From the NCBI GenBank assembly GCA_029850565.1, contig JARCRR010000122.1, forward strand, positions 1-35,976: DNA of 35,976 bases, written 5' to 3'. A model generated the notes under the pieces. It was not told where the DNA came from, ran no database searches, and was given only the letters and a program-made list of their open reading frames with translations. The position numbers were made by a program, and so were the translations under genes. Position 1 is the first letter of the stretch. Each line of letters begins with the position of its first letter. The stretch is from Gallionella sp. Its GTDB lineage: Bacteria > Pseudomonadota > Gammaproteobacteria > Burkholderiales > Gallionellaceae. Shown here piece by piece: positions 14,727 to 23,496 of the stretch.

Positions 14727-16541
14727 ATGAAACACAAATATATTTTAGGCACGCTGCTGTGTGCGGTTACTTCTTTGGTACAAGCTGGAAACAATGCGCT
14801 GGATGAGGTGGTGGTCACCGCCTCACGCAGCGAACAACACCTCAATCAAACGTTACAAAGCACCAGCGTGATTACGCAACGCGACATTTTGGAATCGGGC
14901 GCGACAGATGTACCATCGCTACTACGCAATTTGGCTGGCGTGGAAGTGGCGCAGACAGGCGGCATCGGGTCGCAAAGCAGTTTGTTTTTGCGCGGCACGA
15001 ATTCGACACATACCTTGGTGCTTTTGGATGGCGTGCGAATTAGCGCCGCAACAACGGGCGCGACAGCCATTGACCAGCTTATGCTGGATCAAGTTGAGCG
15101 CATCGAAGTGGTGCGTGGCAACGTGAGCAGTTTGTATGGTTCAGAGGCGATTGGCGGCGTGGTGCAGATTTTCACTAAGAGGGGAAGTGGTGCGCCTGCC
15201 GCAACAGTGAGTGCAGGCTATGGTTCGCACGCGACACGTCGCGCGAGTGCGGCGTTCGGCGGTGAAATCAACGGCGCGACGTTCCATCTGGGCGTATCAA
15301 GATTGGCATCCGACGGCATTTCTGCAATCAACACCACACTCGCCCCTTCGGCAAATCCCGACTCGGACGGATTTGACAATACCAGCGTCTCCGCGCGCGC
15401 CGGATATGCTTTCAACGACAATCATCGCGTTGAGGCAAGCGTCTTTCGCAGCCTGGGTAAATTGCAAACAGACAACGCATTTGGCTTACCGACCGACTAT
15501 GATGAAAGTGATGCAAACCTATCGAAATGGTCGCTTGCGACGAGCAATCGGCTCCTTGAAGGTTGGGAAAGCCGTGTGAACTTCGCGCAAGGTATGGACG
15601 ATCTTGTGAGTAGAAGCAATGGCTTGAAGACTTCTGCATACAAGACGGTGAGCGATCAACTAGCTTGGCAGAACACGTTGAACATCGGTGAGCAAGGCAT
15701 CTTGTTAATTGCAGTGGAACGACTCAAACAACGTGTGAGTTCAACTACGACTTTTAGTGCGGATGCGCGTAGCACCAACAGTTTGCTTGCGGGTTACAGC
15801 GCCGACTATGGCGTGCATCAAGTACAGGTGAATGTCAGACAAGACCGCTATTCAGACTTTGGTTCTGCTAACACGGGGTTGCTGGGTTATGGCTTGAGGA
15901 TTGGTGAAAGCTTACGCATGACTGCAACCATCTCCACTGCATTCAAAGCCCCCACATTCAACGATATGTACTACCCGCTATCTTGGGGGTATCAGGGTAA
16001 TCCCAACCTCAAGCCAGAACGTGCGAGCAACCTTGAATTGGGTGCGCACTACGGGCAGGGTGAGGTTTATGTTGACGGCTCGTTGTTCCAAAACCGCATT
16101 CGCGACTTGATTGCGATCAATAGCACGTTCACCACCGTTGAGAATCTCGATGAGGCACTCATTGAGGGGGTGGAGTTGGTGTATGGCGTTAAGCATGATG
16201 TGTTGGAGATTGAGAATGCAGTCACCTTGCAATCGCCGCGTAACGTAAAAACAGGGGCGATTCTGTCTCGTCGCGCCCAAACCATGAACACTCTCACCGT
16301 TGCGCGTCGCTTTGACAGCGGTAGAGTGGGGTTTGAATGGCGATCAAGTGGTGAGCGTAAGGATGGCGCGAATACTTTGGTGGCTTATGACGTTATCAAT
16401 CTAAGCGTGCAATGGAAGCTCACCCCTAATTTCGGGTTGAACGCGCGCGTGGATAACTTATTCGGTCAGGACTACATGTTGGTACACCAGTACAACACGT
16501 TAGGGCGAACAGTGTTTGTGGGATTGAATTACCAGCAATAA
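14727..16541 (+). CDS. btuB: TonB-dependent cobalamin receptor (BtuB-like)
   Basis: A 604-residue outer-membrane receptor with a signal peptide (cleavage after VQA, residue 20), a TonB box DEVVVTAS at residues 26-33, a plug domain (SVITQRDILESGATDVPSLLRNLAGVEV split over the region, FLRGTNSTHTLVLLDGVRI, VERIEVVRGNVSSLYGSEAIGGVVQI), and a beta barrel with the TonB-dep_Rec pattern to the C-terminus. Its size equals that of BtuB (about 600) and the cobalamin riboswitch in its leader supports cobalamin or corrinoid as the substrate. The start at 14727 is preceded by AGGA. The next gene is a BtuN-like membrane protein. Confidence 0.92.
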   Translation: MKHKYILGTLLCAVTSLVQAGNNALDEVVVTASRSEQHLNQTLQSTSVITQRDILESGATDVPSLLRNLAGVEVAQTGGIGSQSSLFLRGTNSTHTLVLLDGVRISAATTGATAIDQLMLDQVERIEVVRGNVSSLYGSEAIGGVVQIFTKRGSGAPAATVSAGYGSHATRRASAAFGGEINGATFHLGVSRLASDGISAINTTLAPSANPDSDGFDNTSVSARAGYAFNDNHRVEASVFRSLGKLQTDNAFGLPTDYDESDANLSKWSLATSNRLLEGWESRVNFAQGMDDLVSRSNGLKTSAYKTVSDQLAWQNTLNIGEQGILLIAVERLKQRVSSTTTFSADARSTNSLLAGYSADYGVHQVQVNVRQDRYSDFGSANTGLLGYGLRIGESLRMTATISTAFKAPTFNDMYYPLSWGYQGNPNLKPERASNLELGAHYGQGEVYVDGSLFQNRIRDLIAINSTFTTVENLDEALIEGVELVYGVKHDVLEIENAVTLQSPRNVKTGAILSRRAQTMNTLTVARRFDSGRVGFEWRSSGERKDGANTLVAYDVINLSVQWKLTPNFGLNARVDNLFGQDYMLVHQYNTLGRTVFVGLNYQQ

Positions 16542-16580
16542 CAACGCGCCGCGCGCGGATTCGCGCCGTTTCTGTTAAAG

Positions 16581-16606
16581 TTCCTGCCAGTTTTCACTGG
16601 CAGGAA
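16581..16606 (+). repeat. Perfect 11-base inverted repeat before the btuN-like gene
   Basis: Arms TTCCTGCCAGT (16581-16591) and ACTGGCAGGAA (16596-16606) with a TTTC loop. It ends four bases before the GAGGAG ribosome-binding site of the next gene. No T-tract follows, so it is not a standard terminator; it may stabilise the mRNA or tune translation. Confidence 0.85.
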
Positions 16607-16622
16607 TCATGAGGAGAACAAC

Positions 16623-17198
16623 ATGAAATTATTACAAAATAGAACATTCTGGTTAGGTGCTGCATTGGTGATGTTGATGGGCGCGACGCGCTATCAACAT
16701 TTCGGCTCTGCACTGACTTTGCCAGATGCATCGTACGCAGCTTTCTTTCTGGGCGGCTTGTTCCTTGGTCGAGTGCGCGGCGCGCTGCTGATTTTGACAC
16801 TGCTGTTGCTGGAAGCTGCACTGGTCGATTTCTACGCGATCAACTTCCGCGAGATCAGCGGATGGTGTGTCACCTCCGCGTACTCGTTCCTTGTGTTTGC
16901 TTACGCCGCGTTGTGGTTCGTCGGGCGTTGGTTCGCTCCACGCTATGATCTGTCGGCTAAAGGTTTGCTTGGATTGACTGTCGCGACCGTGGTGGCAGGG
17001 AGCGCGGCTTTTGTCATCGCGAACGTGAGCTTCTATCTCCTCGCCGGCTATTTCGACAGTATGAGCGTCGTTGAATACGTCTCCCGCGTTTCACAGTACT
17101 ACGGCTCTTATGTTGCCGTAGCCCTGATGTATGTCGGCTTGGCCGTGGGGGTGCAGATGCTGTCCGGCAGAGTATCCCACGCAAAAGACGCCGCCTGA
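16623..17198 (+). CDS. BtuN-like membrane protein of cobalamin uptake
   Basis: A 191-residue integral membrane protein with about five or six helices, including FWLGAALVMLMGATR, ASYAAFFLGGLFLG, a leucine-rich helix at about 60-75, and two near the C-terminus. It resembles the small ECF S-component-like proteins described in comparative genomics as optional B12 transport components (BtuN) that follow btuB in betaproteobacteria. The assignment rests on topology and on the position directly after a riboswitch-controlled btuB. No ABC or ECF module (BtuC/D/F) is present in the window. The GAGGAG site six bases before the ATG is strong. Confidence 0.65.
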   Translation: MKLLQNRTFWLGAALVMLMGATRYQHFGSALTLPDASYAAFFLGGLFLGRVRGALLILTLLLLEAALVDFYAINFREISGWCVTSAYSFLVFAYAALWFVGRWFAPRYDLSAKGLLGLTVATVVAGSAAFVIANVSFYLLAGYFDSMSVVEYVSRVSQYYGSYVAVALMYVGLAVGVQMLSGRVSHAKDAA

Positions 17199-17225
17199 TC
17201 TTGCGTGATTGACTCGGTGCAAGGC

Positions 17226-18962
17226 ATGACCAGTACCCAGCTTTATCTGCGTTTGATGCGCTATGTGCGTCCGTACTGGCGTGCGTTCGCCGTCTCCATC
17301 CTAGGCATGGTGGTGGCCGCAGCGACCGAACCCTTGTTGCCGGCTTTGCTCAAGCCTTTCCTTGACGGCACGTTTGTGAATAAAGACAGCGCGGTGATGA
17401 TGTGGGCACCGACCTTCATTTTGGTGATCTTTTTGGTTCGCGGTGTGGCCGGGTTCTTTGGTTCTTATGCCATCCACTGGGTCGGCAACAAAGTGGTCAT
17501 GGATCTGCGCGCCGAGATGTTCGCCAAATTATTGTCATTGCCCACGCGGTTCTATGATGACCACGCCACGGGAACCTTGATCTCCAAACTCACCTACGAT
17601 GTGACGAATGTGACTGCGGCCGCGACGAGTGTTGTGACCATCACTATCCGTGACTCCATCATCATCTTAGGGTTGCTTGGCTGGCTTTTCTACCTGGATT
17701 GGAAGCTGACACTGATCACTTTGCTGATCGCGCCTATCGTTGCATTGGTCATCCATCAAATTAATCGGCGCTTGCGCTCTTCCAGTCGAGAGACGCAGAA
17801 AGCGATGGGCAGCATCACTCAGGTCATCGAAGAAAGTGTGACGGCTCATAAGGTCGTGAAGTTGTTCGGTGGACAAAGCTACGAGAAGCAAAGATTCGAA
17901 GAAGAGATCAACCTGGTGCGCCGCCACATGATGAAGCAAGCGGCCGCAGCCTTGGCCAACGTGCCTATCGTACAGATGGTGGCGGCGATCGCGTTGGCGT
18001 TCGTCATCCATCTGGCTATCGGACAAGCGCAAAGCGATGCGACGACGGTGGGCGGATTCTTGTCTTTCGTCGCTGCCATGCTGATGTTGACCGCGCCGAT
18101 CAAGCGCATAACGAGTATCAATGAATTCGTGCAGCGCGGCTTGGCTGCGGCAGAGAGTGTATTCGAGTTGATTGATACGGCAGGCGAAACGGATGCAGGT
18201 CGGTCGGTGATGAGTCGCTCTTCCGGTGCGCTTTCCTTTGAGCATGTCAGTCTGTCTTATCAATCCGATGAGCGCTTGGCACTGAACGATATCTGTTTGG
18301 ATATCCCTGCCGGACAAGCGGTCGCTTTGGTCGGCGCGTCTGGCAGTGGCAAGAGCACGCTCGCCAATCTGGTGCCGCGCTTCTATCTGCCGACCAAAGG
18401 TCGCATCACGCTGGATGGGCAAAACATCAATGACCTCACCCTGGCCAGTCTGCGCGCCAACATCGCCTTGGTGAGCCAGGAAGTGGTGCTGTTCAACGAC
18501 ACCATCGCTGCCAACATCGCCTACGGGCAGATGCGCGAAGTGCCGGAAGAAGAGATCGTCGCGGCGGCAACGGCAGCACATGCCATGGAGTTCATTCGCG
18601 ACCTACCGATGGGGTTAGAGACCTTGGCGGGTGAGAAGGGTGTTCGACTTTCCGGTGGCCAGCGCCAGCGCATCGCTATCGCACGCGCTATTCTCAAGAA
18701 CGCCCCCATCCTTATCTTGGATGAAGCTACCTCGGCGCTGGATAGTGAATCCGAACGCCACGTCCAGGCGGCTTTGGAAACGCTGATGAAGGGGCGCACT
18801 TCACTGGTCATCGCCCATCGCCTATCTACCATCGAAAAAGCGGACCGTATTGTCGTCCTACAAAAAGGGCAGATCGCGGAAGCGGGCACTCACGCCGAGT
18901 TGCTGGCTAAGGGCAAGGTGTATGCACAGTTGCATCGCACCCAGTTCAGCGGAAACGAATAG
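17226..18962 (+). CDS. msbA: Lipid A flippase ABC transporter MsbA
   Basis: A 578-residue half-transporter with an N-terminal six-helix ABC exporter domain (about residues 1-310) and a C-terminal nucleotide-binding domain. Walker A is GASGSGKST, the Q-loop is VSQEVVLFND, the ABC signature is LSGGQRQRIAIARA, and Walker B with the D-loop is ILILDEATSALDSE, followed by the H-loop IAHRLST. MsbA flips core-lipid A across the inner membrane and is usually essential. The ATG at 17226 matches the family start (MTSTQLYLRLMRYVRPYW); a GTG at 17205 is an alternative and neither has a clear ribosome-binding site. It starts only 27 bases (6 for the GTG) after the btuN-like gene, with no visible terminator between. 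Confidence 0.92.
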   Translation: MTSTQLYLRLMRYVRPYWRAFAVSILGMVVAAATEPLLPALLKPFLDGTFVNKDSAVMMWAPTFILVIFLVRGVAGFFGSYAIHWVGNKVVMDLRAEMFAKLLSLPTRFYDDHATGTLISKLTYDVTNVTAAATSVVTITIRDSIIILGLLGWLFYLDWKLTLITLLIAPIVALVIHQINRRLRSSSRETQKAMGSITQVIEESVTAHKVVKLFGGQSYEKQRFEEEINLVRRHMMKQAAAALANVPIVQMVAAIALAFVIHLAIGQAQSDATTVGGFLSFVAAMLMLTAPIKRITSINEFVQRGLAAAESVFELIDTAGETDAGRSVMSRSSGALSFEHVSLSYQSDERLALNDICLDIPAGQAVALVGASGSGKSTLANLVPRFYLPTKGRITLDGQNINDLTLASLRANIALVSQEVVLFNDTIAANIAYGQMREVPEEEIVAAATAAHAMEFIRDLPMGLETLAGEKGVRLSGGQRQRIAIARAILKNAPILILDEATSALDSESERHVQAALETLMKGRTSLVIAHRLSTIEKADRIVVLQKGQIAEAGTHAELLAKGKVYAQLHRTQFSGNE

Positions 18963-18987
18963 TAGAACCAGAATTTTCATCAATAGG

Positions 18988-19015
18988 TTGACAGTCGCGC
19001 CGCATATGGCAAAAT
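18988..19015 (+). promoter_or_regulatory. Probable sigma70 promoter of the peroxiredoxin gene
   Basis: A perfect TTGACA (18988-18993), a 16-base spacer and CAAAAT (19010-19015) lie 55 bases before the peroxiredoxin start. No OxyR-site is evident by eye. Confidence 0.55.
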
Positions 19016-19070
19016 TCAAACCCTAGCATTTCAGTCAAGTTTCAAAACCTCATCACTTTAGGAGAACATC

Positions 19071-19673
19071 ATGGCCGTACTCGTAGGTAAGCAAGCACCC
19101 GATTTCAATGCTGTTGCCGTCATGGGCAACAACGACATCAACGAAACCTTCAATCTCAAGAAGCATATCAGCGGCAAATACGCCGTGGTCTTCTTCTATC
19201 CGCTGGACTTCACCTTCGTATGTCCTTCCGAACTGATCGCTTTCGATCACCGTCTGGAAGAATTCAAGAAACGCAATGTTGAAGTCATCGGTGTTTCCAT
19301 CGACTCCCAGTTCTCCCACTTCGCCTGGAAGAGCACACCGATCAACAATGGCGGTATCGGTCAAGTGAAGTATCCATTGGTTGCTGACATCAAGCACGAG
19401 ATCTGCAAGGCATACGACGTGGAAGCAGAAGGTGGCGTCGCATTCCGTGGCTCCTTCCTGATCGACCGCGCGGGTGTGGTGCGTCACCAAGTGGTGAACG
19501 ACCTGCCGCTGGGCCGCAACATCGACGAGATGCTGCGCATGGTCGATGCTTTGCAATTCACCGAAGAGCACGGCGAAGTCTGCCCGGCTGGCTGGAGCAA
19601 AGGCAAGGCAGGCATGGGTGCTTCGACTGAGGGCGTGGCGAAATACCTGGCTGCACACGCAAAAGAACTGTAA
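19071..19673 (+). CDS. 2-Cys peroxiredoxin (AhpC/Prx family)
   Basis: A 200-residue typical 2-Cys peroxiredoxin that reduces hydrogen peroxide, organic peroxides and peroxynitrite. The peroxidatic cysteine is C51 in FYPLDFTFVCPSE and the resolving one is C171 in GEVCPAGW. The C-terminal extension is of the Prx1/AhpC type. No ahpF follows, so electrons probably come from thioredoxin or another reductase encoded elsewhere. The start at 19071 has AGGAG upstream. The gene has its own promoter and terminator, so it is likely monocistronic and well expressed. Confidence 0.95.
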   Translation: MAVLVGKQAPDFNAVAVMGNNDINETFNLKKHISGKYAVVFFYPLDFTFVCPSELIAFDHRLEEFKKRNVEVIGVSIDSQFSHFAWKSTPINNGGIGQVKYPLVADIKHEICKAYDVEAEGGVAFRGSFLIDRAGVVRHQVVNDLPLGRNIDEMLRMVDALQFTEEHGEVCPAGWSKGKAGMGASTEGVAKYLAAHAKEL

Positions 19674-19693
19674 TCGACCTGTTTGTTTCACCC

Positions 19694-19723
19694 AAAAGGC
19701 TGCCGTGTCCCGGCAGCCTTTTT
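19694..19723 (+). terminator. Intrinsic terminator after peroxiredoxin gene
   Basis: An 8-base perfect stem (GGCTGCCG / CGGCAGCC, 5-base loop) flanked by AAAA on one side and five T on the other (19719-19723), 20 bases after the stop. Confidence 0.93.
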
Positions 19724-19737
19724 GTTTTGTGGAACAC

Positions 19738-19746
19738 TGATAAAAT
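19738..19746 (+). promoter_or_regulatory. Possible extended -10 promoter of the symporter gene
   Basis: TGA followed by TAAAAT forms an extended -10 element 32 bases before the symporter start. The -35 is poor and would lie in the T-tract of the terminator. Confidence 0.4.
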
Positions 19747-19778
19747 ACCCGCCATCATTGGGCTTGCGGGATGTTGTC

Positions 19779-21224
19779 ATGCTGATCTGGTTCGTCGTTC
19801 TCTATCTGTTGTTCTCTGTCGGTGTCGGGATATACGCTTCGACGCGGGTGCACAATTCCCGTGATTTCGTAGTGGCCGGGCGCAATCTGCCTTTACCTAT
19901 CGTCACCGCCACGGTGTTCGCCACTTGGTTCGGTGCGGAGACGGTGCTGGGCATCTCTGCCACCTTCGTGAAGGAGGGGATGAGTGGTGTGGTGGCCGAT
20001 CCGTTCGGTGCCAGTTTGTGTCTGGTCATCGCGGGACTGTTTTTCGCGCCGCTGTTGTATCGAATGAATCTGCTCACCATCGGCGATTTTTACAGGGCGC
20101 GCTACAACCGCGCGGTCGAGTTGATCATGACGATCTGCATCATGATCTCCTATCTCGGCTGGGTGTCGGCACAGGTGGTTGCGCTGGGGCTGGTGTTTAA
20201 TCTGGTGAGCGGCGGAGCCGTCGAACAGTCGACCGGGATGTTCATCGGTACGGGCATCGTGCTGGGCTATACCATGTTCGGCGGTATGTGGTCGGTAGCG
20301 TTGCTGGATTTCGTACAGATGACGGTCATCATGGCGGGCATGTTGCTGATTGCGGTGCTGGTGAGCGGGGATGTGGGCGGCGTGGGTAATGTGGTAAGTC
20401 ATGCACAGGCTGCCGGCAAACTTCAATTCCTGCCGCAAGGCGGTTATGAAACATGGATACCTTTCATCGGTGCGGGTATCACCATGATGCTTGGTTCTAT
20501 TCCACAGCAGGATGTATTCCAGCGCATGACCTCGGCCAAGGACGAAAAGACGGCGGTGCGCGGTTCTGTCGCGGGGGGCGTGTTGTATTTTGCTTTTGCC
20601 TTCGTGCCGATGTTCCTCGCCTATTCCGCCACCCTGATCGACCCCAAAGTGTTCGGCGATATGATCGCGAGCGATTCTCAGATGGTATTGCCTAACCTGA
20701 TTTTGTATCACACCCCGCTGGTGGCACAGGTGTTCTTCTTCGGCGCGCTGTTGTCTGCCATCATGAGTACGGCTTCCGCCACGCTGCTGGCACCGTCGGT
20801 GATGTTCACCGAAAACATCCTCAAGCATTTCGCGCTGAAAAACATGAGCGACCAGCAGATGTTGCGCACCATGCGCATCATCGTGCTGACTTTCGGTAGC
20901 TTCGTGTTGTGGTTCGCGCTGCACTCCGAAGCTAGCATCTTCAAGATGGTGGAGAACGCGTACAAAATCACGCTGGTCGCTGCGTTCGTGCCTTTGGCTT
21001 TCGGTCTGTATTGGAAGCGCGCCAACACACAGGGCGCGTTGCTTTCCATCGTGCTGGGGCTTTCGGTATGGTTGCTGATGGAGGCATTCCAGCCGAGCCA
21101 AATTTGGCCGCCGCAACTGGCGGGCTTGCTGATGAGTGTGCTCGGTATGTTGCTGGGATCGTTGCTGCCGAATCTGATTGGCAGGCAAGGTGCGGTACAC
21201 CATCACCGGCATCCTTCCGCATAA
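19779..21224 (+). CDS. Sodium:solute symporter (SSS family)
   Basis: A 481-residue inner-membrane transporter with about 13 helices. The first helix MLIWFVVLYLLFSVGVGIYAS, the DFVVAGRNLPLPIVTATVFATWFGAETVLG-type region (seen in two parts) and the YTMFGGMWSVALLDFVQMTVI motif place it in the SSS family, related to PutP/PanF. The substrate is unknown. The ATG at 19779 is chosen because the family starts at this first helix; an open frame reaching 19683 covers the peroxiredoxin terminator and has no family similarity. It is followed directly by the Pho box of phoB. Confidence 0.88.
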   Translation: MLIWFVVLYLLFSVGVGIYASTRVHNSRDFVVAGRNLPLPIVTATVFATWFGAETVLGISATFVKEGMSGVVADPFGASLCLVIAGLFFAPLLYRMNLLTIGDFYRARYNRAVELIMTICIMISYLGWVSAQVVALGLVFNLVSGGAVEQSTGMFIGTGIVLGYTMFGGMWSVALLDFVQMTVIMAGMLLIAVLVSGDVGGVGNVVSHAQAAGKLQFLPQGGYETWIPFIGAGITMMLGSIPQQDVFQRMTSAKDEKTAVRGSVAGGVLYFAFAFVPMFLAYSATLIDPKVFGDMIASDSQMVLPNLILYHTPLVAQVFFFGALLSAIMSTASATLLAPSVMFTENILKHFALKNMSDQQMLRTMRIIVLTFGSFVLWFALHSEASIFKMVENAYKITLVAAFVPLAFGLYWKRANTQGALLSIVLGLSVWLLMEAFQPSQIWPPQLAGLLMSVLGMLLGSLLPNLIGRQGAVHHHRHPSA

Positions 21225-21253
21225 CCGTCATCTTGCTGTCACAATTCTTTCAT
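21225..21253 (+). promoter_or_regulatory. Pho box upstream of phoB
   Basis: Three direct 7-base repeats in 11-base phase, CCGTCAT (21225-21231), CTGTCAC (21236-21242) and CTTTCAT (21247-21253), with AT-rich spacing between the second and third. They match the PhoB half-site CTGTCAT/C. The first base directly follows the symporter stop. The element lies 117 bases before phoB and implies phosphate-starvation autoregulation. Confidence 0.82.
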
Positions 21254-21369
21254 ACCATCATTAAACTGGTGTAGTCGGAAAGAGTGTTCCCCATCCCAAA
21301 CCTCCCCCCGATGGGAGAGAGGGAACCAACCGCTACACGGAGATATTTGATTCACTGATGGAGAAAACA

Positions 21370-22059
21370 ATGACGACAGCGAACATCTTGGTGGTGGAAG
21401 ATGAACCGGCGATACAAGAACTACTCGCGTTCAATGTGGCGCAATGCGGCTACCGTCCGATACAGGCTTATGACGTGGCAAGTGCACAAGCCGAGATTAA
21501 CCGCGCTTTGCCGGACCTTATCCTGCTGGACTGGATGTTGCCAGGCACTTCGGGTGTCGAATTCGCACGGCGCTTGCGTGCCGATTCACGCACACGCGAT
21601 ATCCCCATCATCATGCTCACCGCGCGCACCGAAGAGCACGACAAAGTGCTGGGGCTGGAATCGGGTGCGGACGACTACATCACCAAACCTTTCTCCCCGC
21701 GCGAGCTGATGGCGCGCATCCGCGCGGTGCTGCGTCGTCGTGCACCGCAGATGACCGATGAGACAGTGCGTGCCGAGGGTATCGAGTTGTCACCCACCAC
21801 GCATCGCGTGAATGCCAAGGGGGTGAACGTGGATCTGGGCCCGACCGAATTCCGACTGCTGCATTTCTTTATGACCCATACCGAGCGCGTCTATAGCCGC
21901 ACGCAATTGCTCGACCAGGTGTGGGGTGATCATGTGTTCGTGGAGGAGCGCACCATCGACGTGCATATTCGCCGCTTGCGCCAAGCGTTAGAGCCTTCTG
22001 GCTTGGATGGCTTGGTTCAAACCGTGCGCGGGAGCGGCTATCGTTTTTCCAAAAGCTAG
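21370..22059 (+). CDS. phoB: Phosphate regulon response regulator PhoB
   Basis: A 229-residue OmpR-type regulator, the same length as E. coli PhoB. The receiver domain has the acidic pair E10-D11, the phosphoacceptor D54 in LILLDWMLPG, and the lysine in DDYITKPFSPREL. The winged-helix domain ends with ERTIDVHIRRLRQAL and VRGSGYRFS. PhoB activates the Pho regulon when phosphate is scarce. The ATG at 21370 is preferred because GGAG lies six bases upstream; an ATG at 21358 has no such site. A Pho box precedes it and phoR follows 68 bases later. Confidence 0.95.
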   Translation: MTTANILVVEDEPAIQELLAFNVAQCGYRPIQAYDVASAQAEINRALPDLILLDWMLPGTSGVEFARRLRADSRTRDIPIIMLTARTEEHDKVLGLESGADDYITKPFSPRELMARIRAVLRRRAPQMTDETVRAEGIELSPTTHRVNAKGVNVDLGPTEFRLLHFFMTHTERVYSRTQLLDQVWGDHVFVEERTIDVHIRRLRQALEPSGLDGLVQTVRGSGYRFSKS

Positions 22060-22127
22060 TTAAGCACTGCCCCGTGGTTCGCATCACCCGTATAATGTCG
22101 TCAGTCAATCTATGAACGGTATAAACC

Positions 22128-23423
22128 GTGAGCGATTTCTGGCAACGCGCCTTAGTTTACCCATTCGTTCTGCTCGTGCTCTCCCTGATGTTGTGGGCGA
22201 TAGCGGGCGCGCTGCCTGCCGCAGTGTTCTTCGGTGTCGGAGCGTTGTGGAGACTGTTCTTCCATCTGCGCAATCTGGCTGATCTGCAACGCTGGCTTGC
22301 AGCGCCTGAAACACAGGATGTCCCCGATGGCTCAGGTCTTTGGGAAGATGCTTTCTCGCGGCTGAACAAGATGATGCGCAACTTGCGCAAAGAGCGCGAG
22401 AAACATGCGGCCGCTTTGTTGCAGATGGAGCAAGCGACGGGAGCGCTTCCGGATGGCGTGGTTATCCTGGATGCCTCCGACCGCATCGAATGGTGCAACT
22501 TGCTGGCGGTGCAACATTTTGGCTTGGATGCGGAGCGCGACATCGGGCAGCAGATCACTTATCTGGCACGTCAACCTGAATTCGTACAATACTTGGCGAT
22601 GCGCAATTTCAGTGAGCCGCTCATCCTGCGTGAGTCGCGTCAGGGCGGTGTCGTGCTTTCCATCAAGCTCATCTCCTACGGTAAAGACAAGCACCTTCTC
22701 ATCAGCAGCGACATCACCCAGCTCGAACGTATCGAGACCATGCGCCGCGATTTCGTGGCGAACGTGTCGCATGAATTGCGCACCCCGCTCACCGTAGTGA
22801 ACGGTTTCGTCGAGACCATGCACGATATGCCGCATCTGGAGAACGACATGGCCCGGCGTGCCCTCAACCTGATGGGTGACCAGACGGTGCGCATGGAGAG
22901 CCTGGTGGACGATCTGCTCACTCTGTCGCGTTTGGAGAACGACCAGAATCCCGTACGAGAAGAGAGCGTAGATGTCAGATCTCTGCTCAATGAGATATTC
23001 CGCGAAGGTCAGGTGTTGAGCAATGGCAAACATCAATTACACCTTGAAGTCGAGAGTGACGCGAAGTTGTCGGCCAGTCGGGAGGAGTTGCGTAGCGCAT
23101 TCACCAATCTACTGACCAATGCCATTCGTTACACGCCGGAAGGTGGCGAGATAACGTTGCGTTGGGCCGAGAAAGAGGGATGTCCGGTCTATTGTGTGCG
23201 CGATAGTGGTATTGGCATCGCACCACAACACATACCGCGCCTGACTGAACGTTTCTACCGGGTCGACCGCAGCCGCTCGCGCGAGACCGGCGGCACAGGG
23301 TTGGGCTTGGCTATCGTCAAGCACATCGCCATGCGCCATCAGGCCAAGTTGGATGTGGTGAGTGAAGAAGGCAAGGGCAGTACATTCTGTTTGATCTTTC
23401 CAGCGAAACGTTCCGCACATTGA
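22128..23423 (+). CDS. phoR: Phosphate regulon sensor kinase PhoR
   Basis: A 431-residue histidine kinase. Two hydrophobic segments at residues about 9-45 form the short membrane anchor typical of PhoR, followed by a cytoplasmic PAS domain (about 95-200), the HisKA domain with the phosphorylated H215 in FVANVSHELRTPLTVV, and the HATPase domain (N box LLTNAIRYTPEGGEITL, G1 DSGIGIAP, G2 GGTGLGLAIVKHI). It lacks a large periplasmic sensor, as expected for signalling through PstSCAB-PhoU, although no pst or phoU genes are in this window. The start is GTG at 22128. It probably shares the phoB transcript. Confidence 0.94.
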   Translation: MSDFWQRALVYPFVLLVLSLMLWAIAGALPAAVFFGVGALWRLFFHLRNLADLQRWLAAPETQDVPDGSGLWEDAFSRLNKMMRNLRKEREKHAAALLQMEQATGALPDGVVILDASDRIEWCNLLAVQHFGLDAERDIGQQITYLARQPEFVQYLAMRNFSEPLILRESRQGGVVLSIKLISYGKDKHLLISSDITQLERIETMRRDFVANVSHELRTPLTVVNGFVETMHDMPHLENDMARRALNLMGDQTVRMESLVDDLLTLSRLENDQNPVREESVDVRSLLNEIFREGQVLSNGKHQLHLEVESDAKLSASREELRSAFTNLLTNAIRYTPEGGEITLRWAEKEGCPVYCVRDSGIGIAPQHIPRLTERFYRVDRSRSRETGGTGLGLAIVKHIAMRHQAKLDVVSEEGKGSTFCLIFPAKRSAH

Positions 23424-23430
23424 CGTTGGA

Positions 23431-23458
23431 TTGACGAGAAGCCATCCATGGATAATGA
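23431..23458 (+). promoter_or_regulatory. Possible promoter of the GGDEF-EAL gene
   Basis: TTGACG (23431-23436), a 16-base spacer and TAATGA (23453-23458) lie 38 bases before the start. A second TTGACG overlaps the phoR stop (23420-23425). Confidence 0.4.
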
Positions 23459-23496
23459 GAGCGTAGAATTCGCCCATATCGATTCGGCAAACCATC

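Noticed and set aside
17667..18581. 304-residue minus-strand frame
   Set aside because: It is antisense to msbA, whose ABC motifs are intact.
19683..19778. 32-residue N-terminal extension of the symporter
   Set aside because: It covers the peroxiredoxin terminator and has no family similarity; the first transmembrane helix starts at 19779.
19893..21212. 439-residue open frame on the minus strand
   Set aside because: It lies antisense to the symporter and is extremely rich in His, Gln and Arg, as expected from a shadow of codon-biased membrane-protein sequence.
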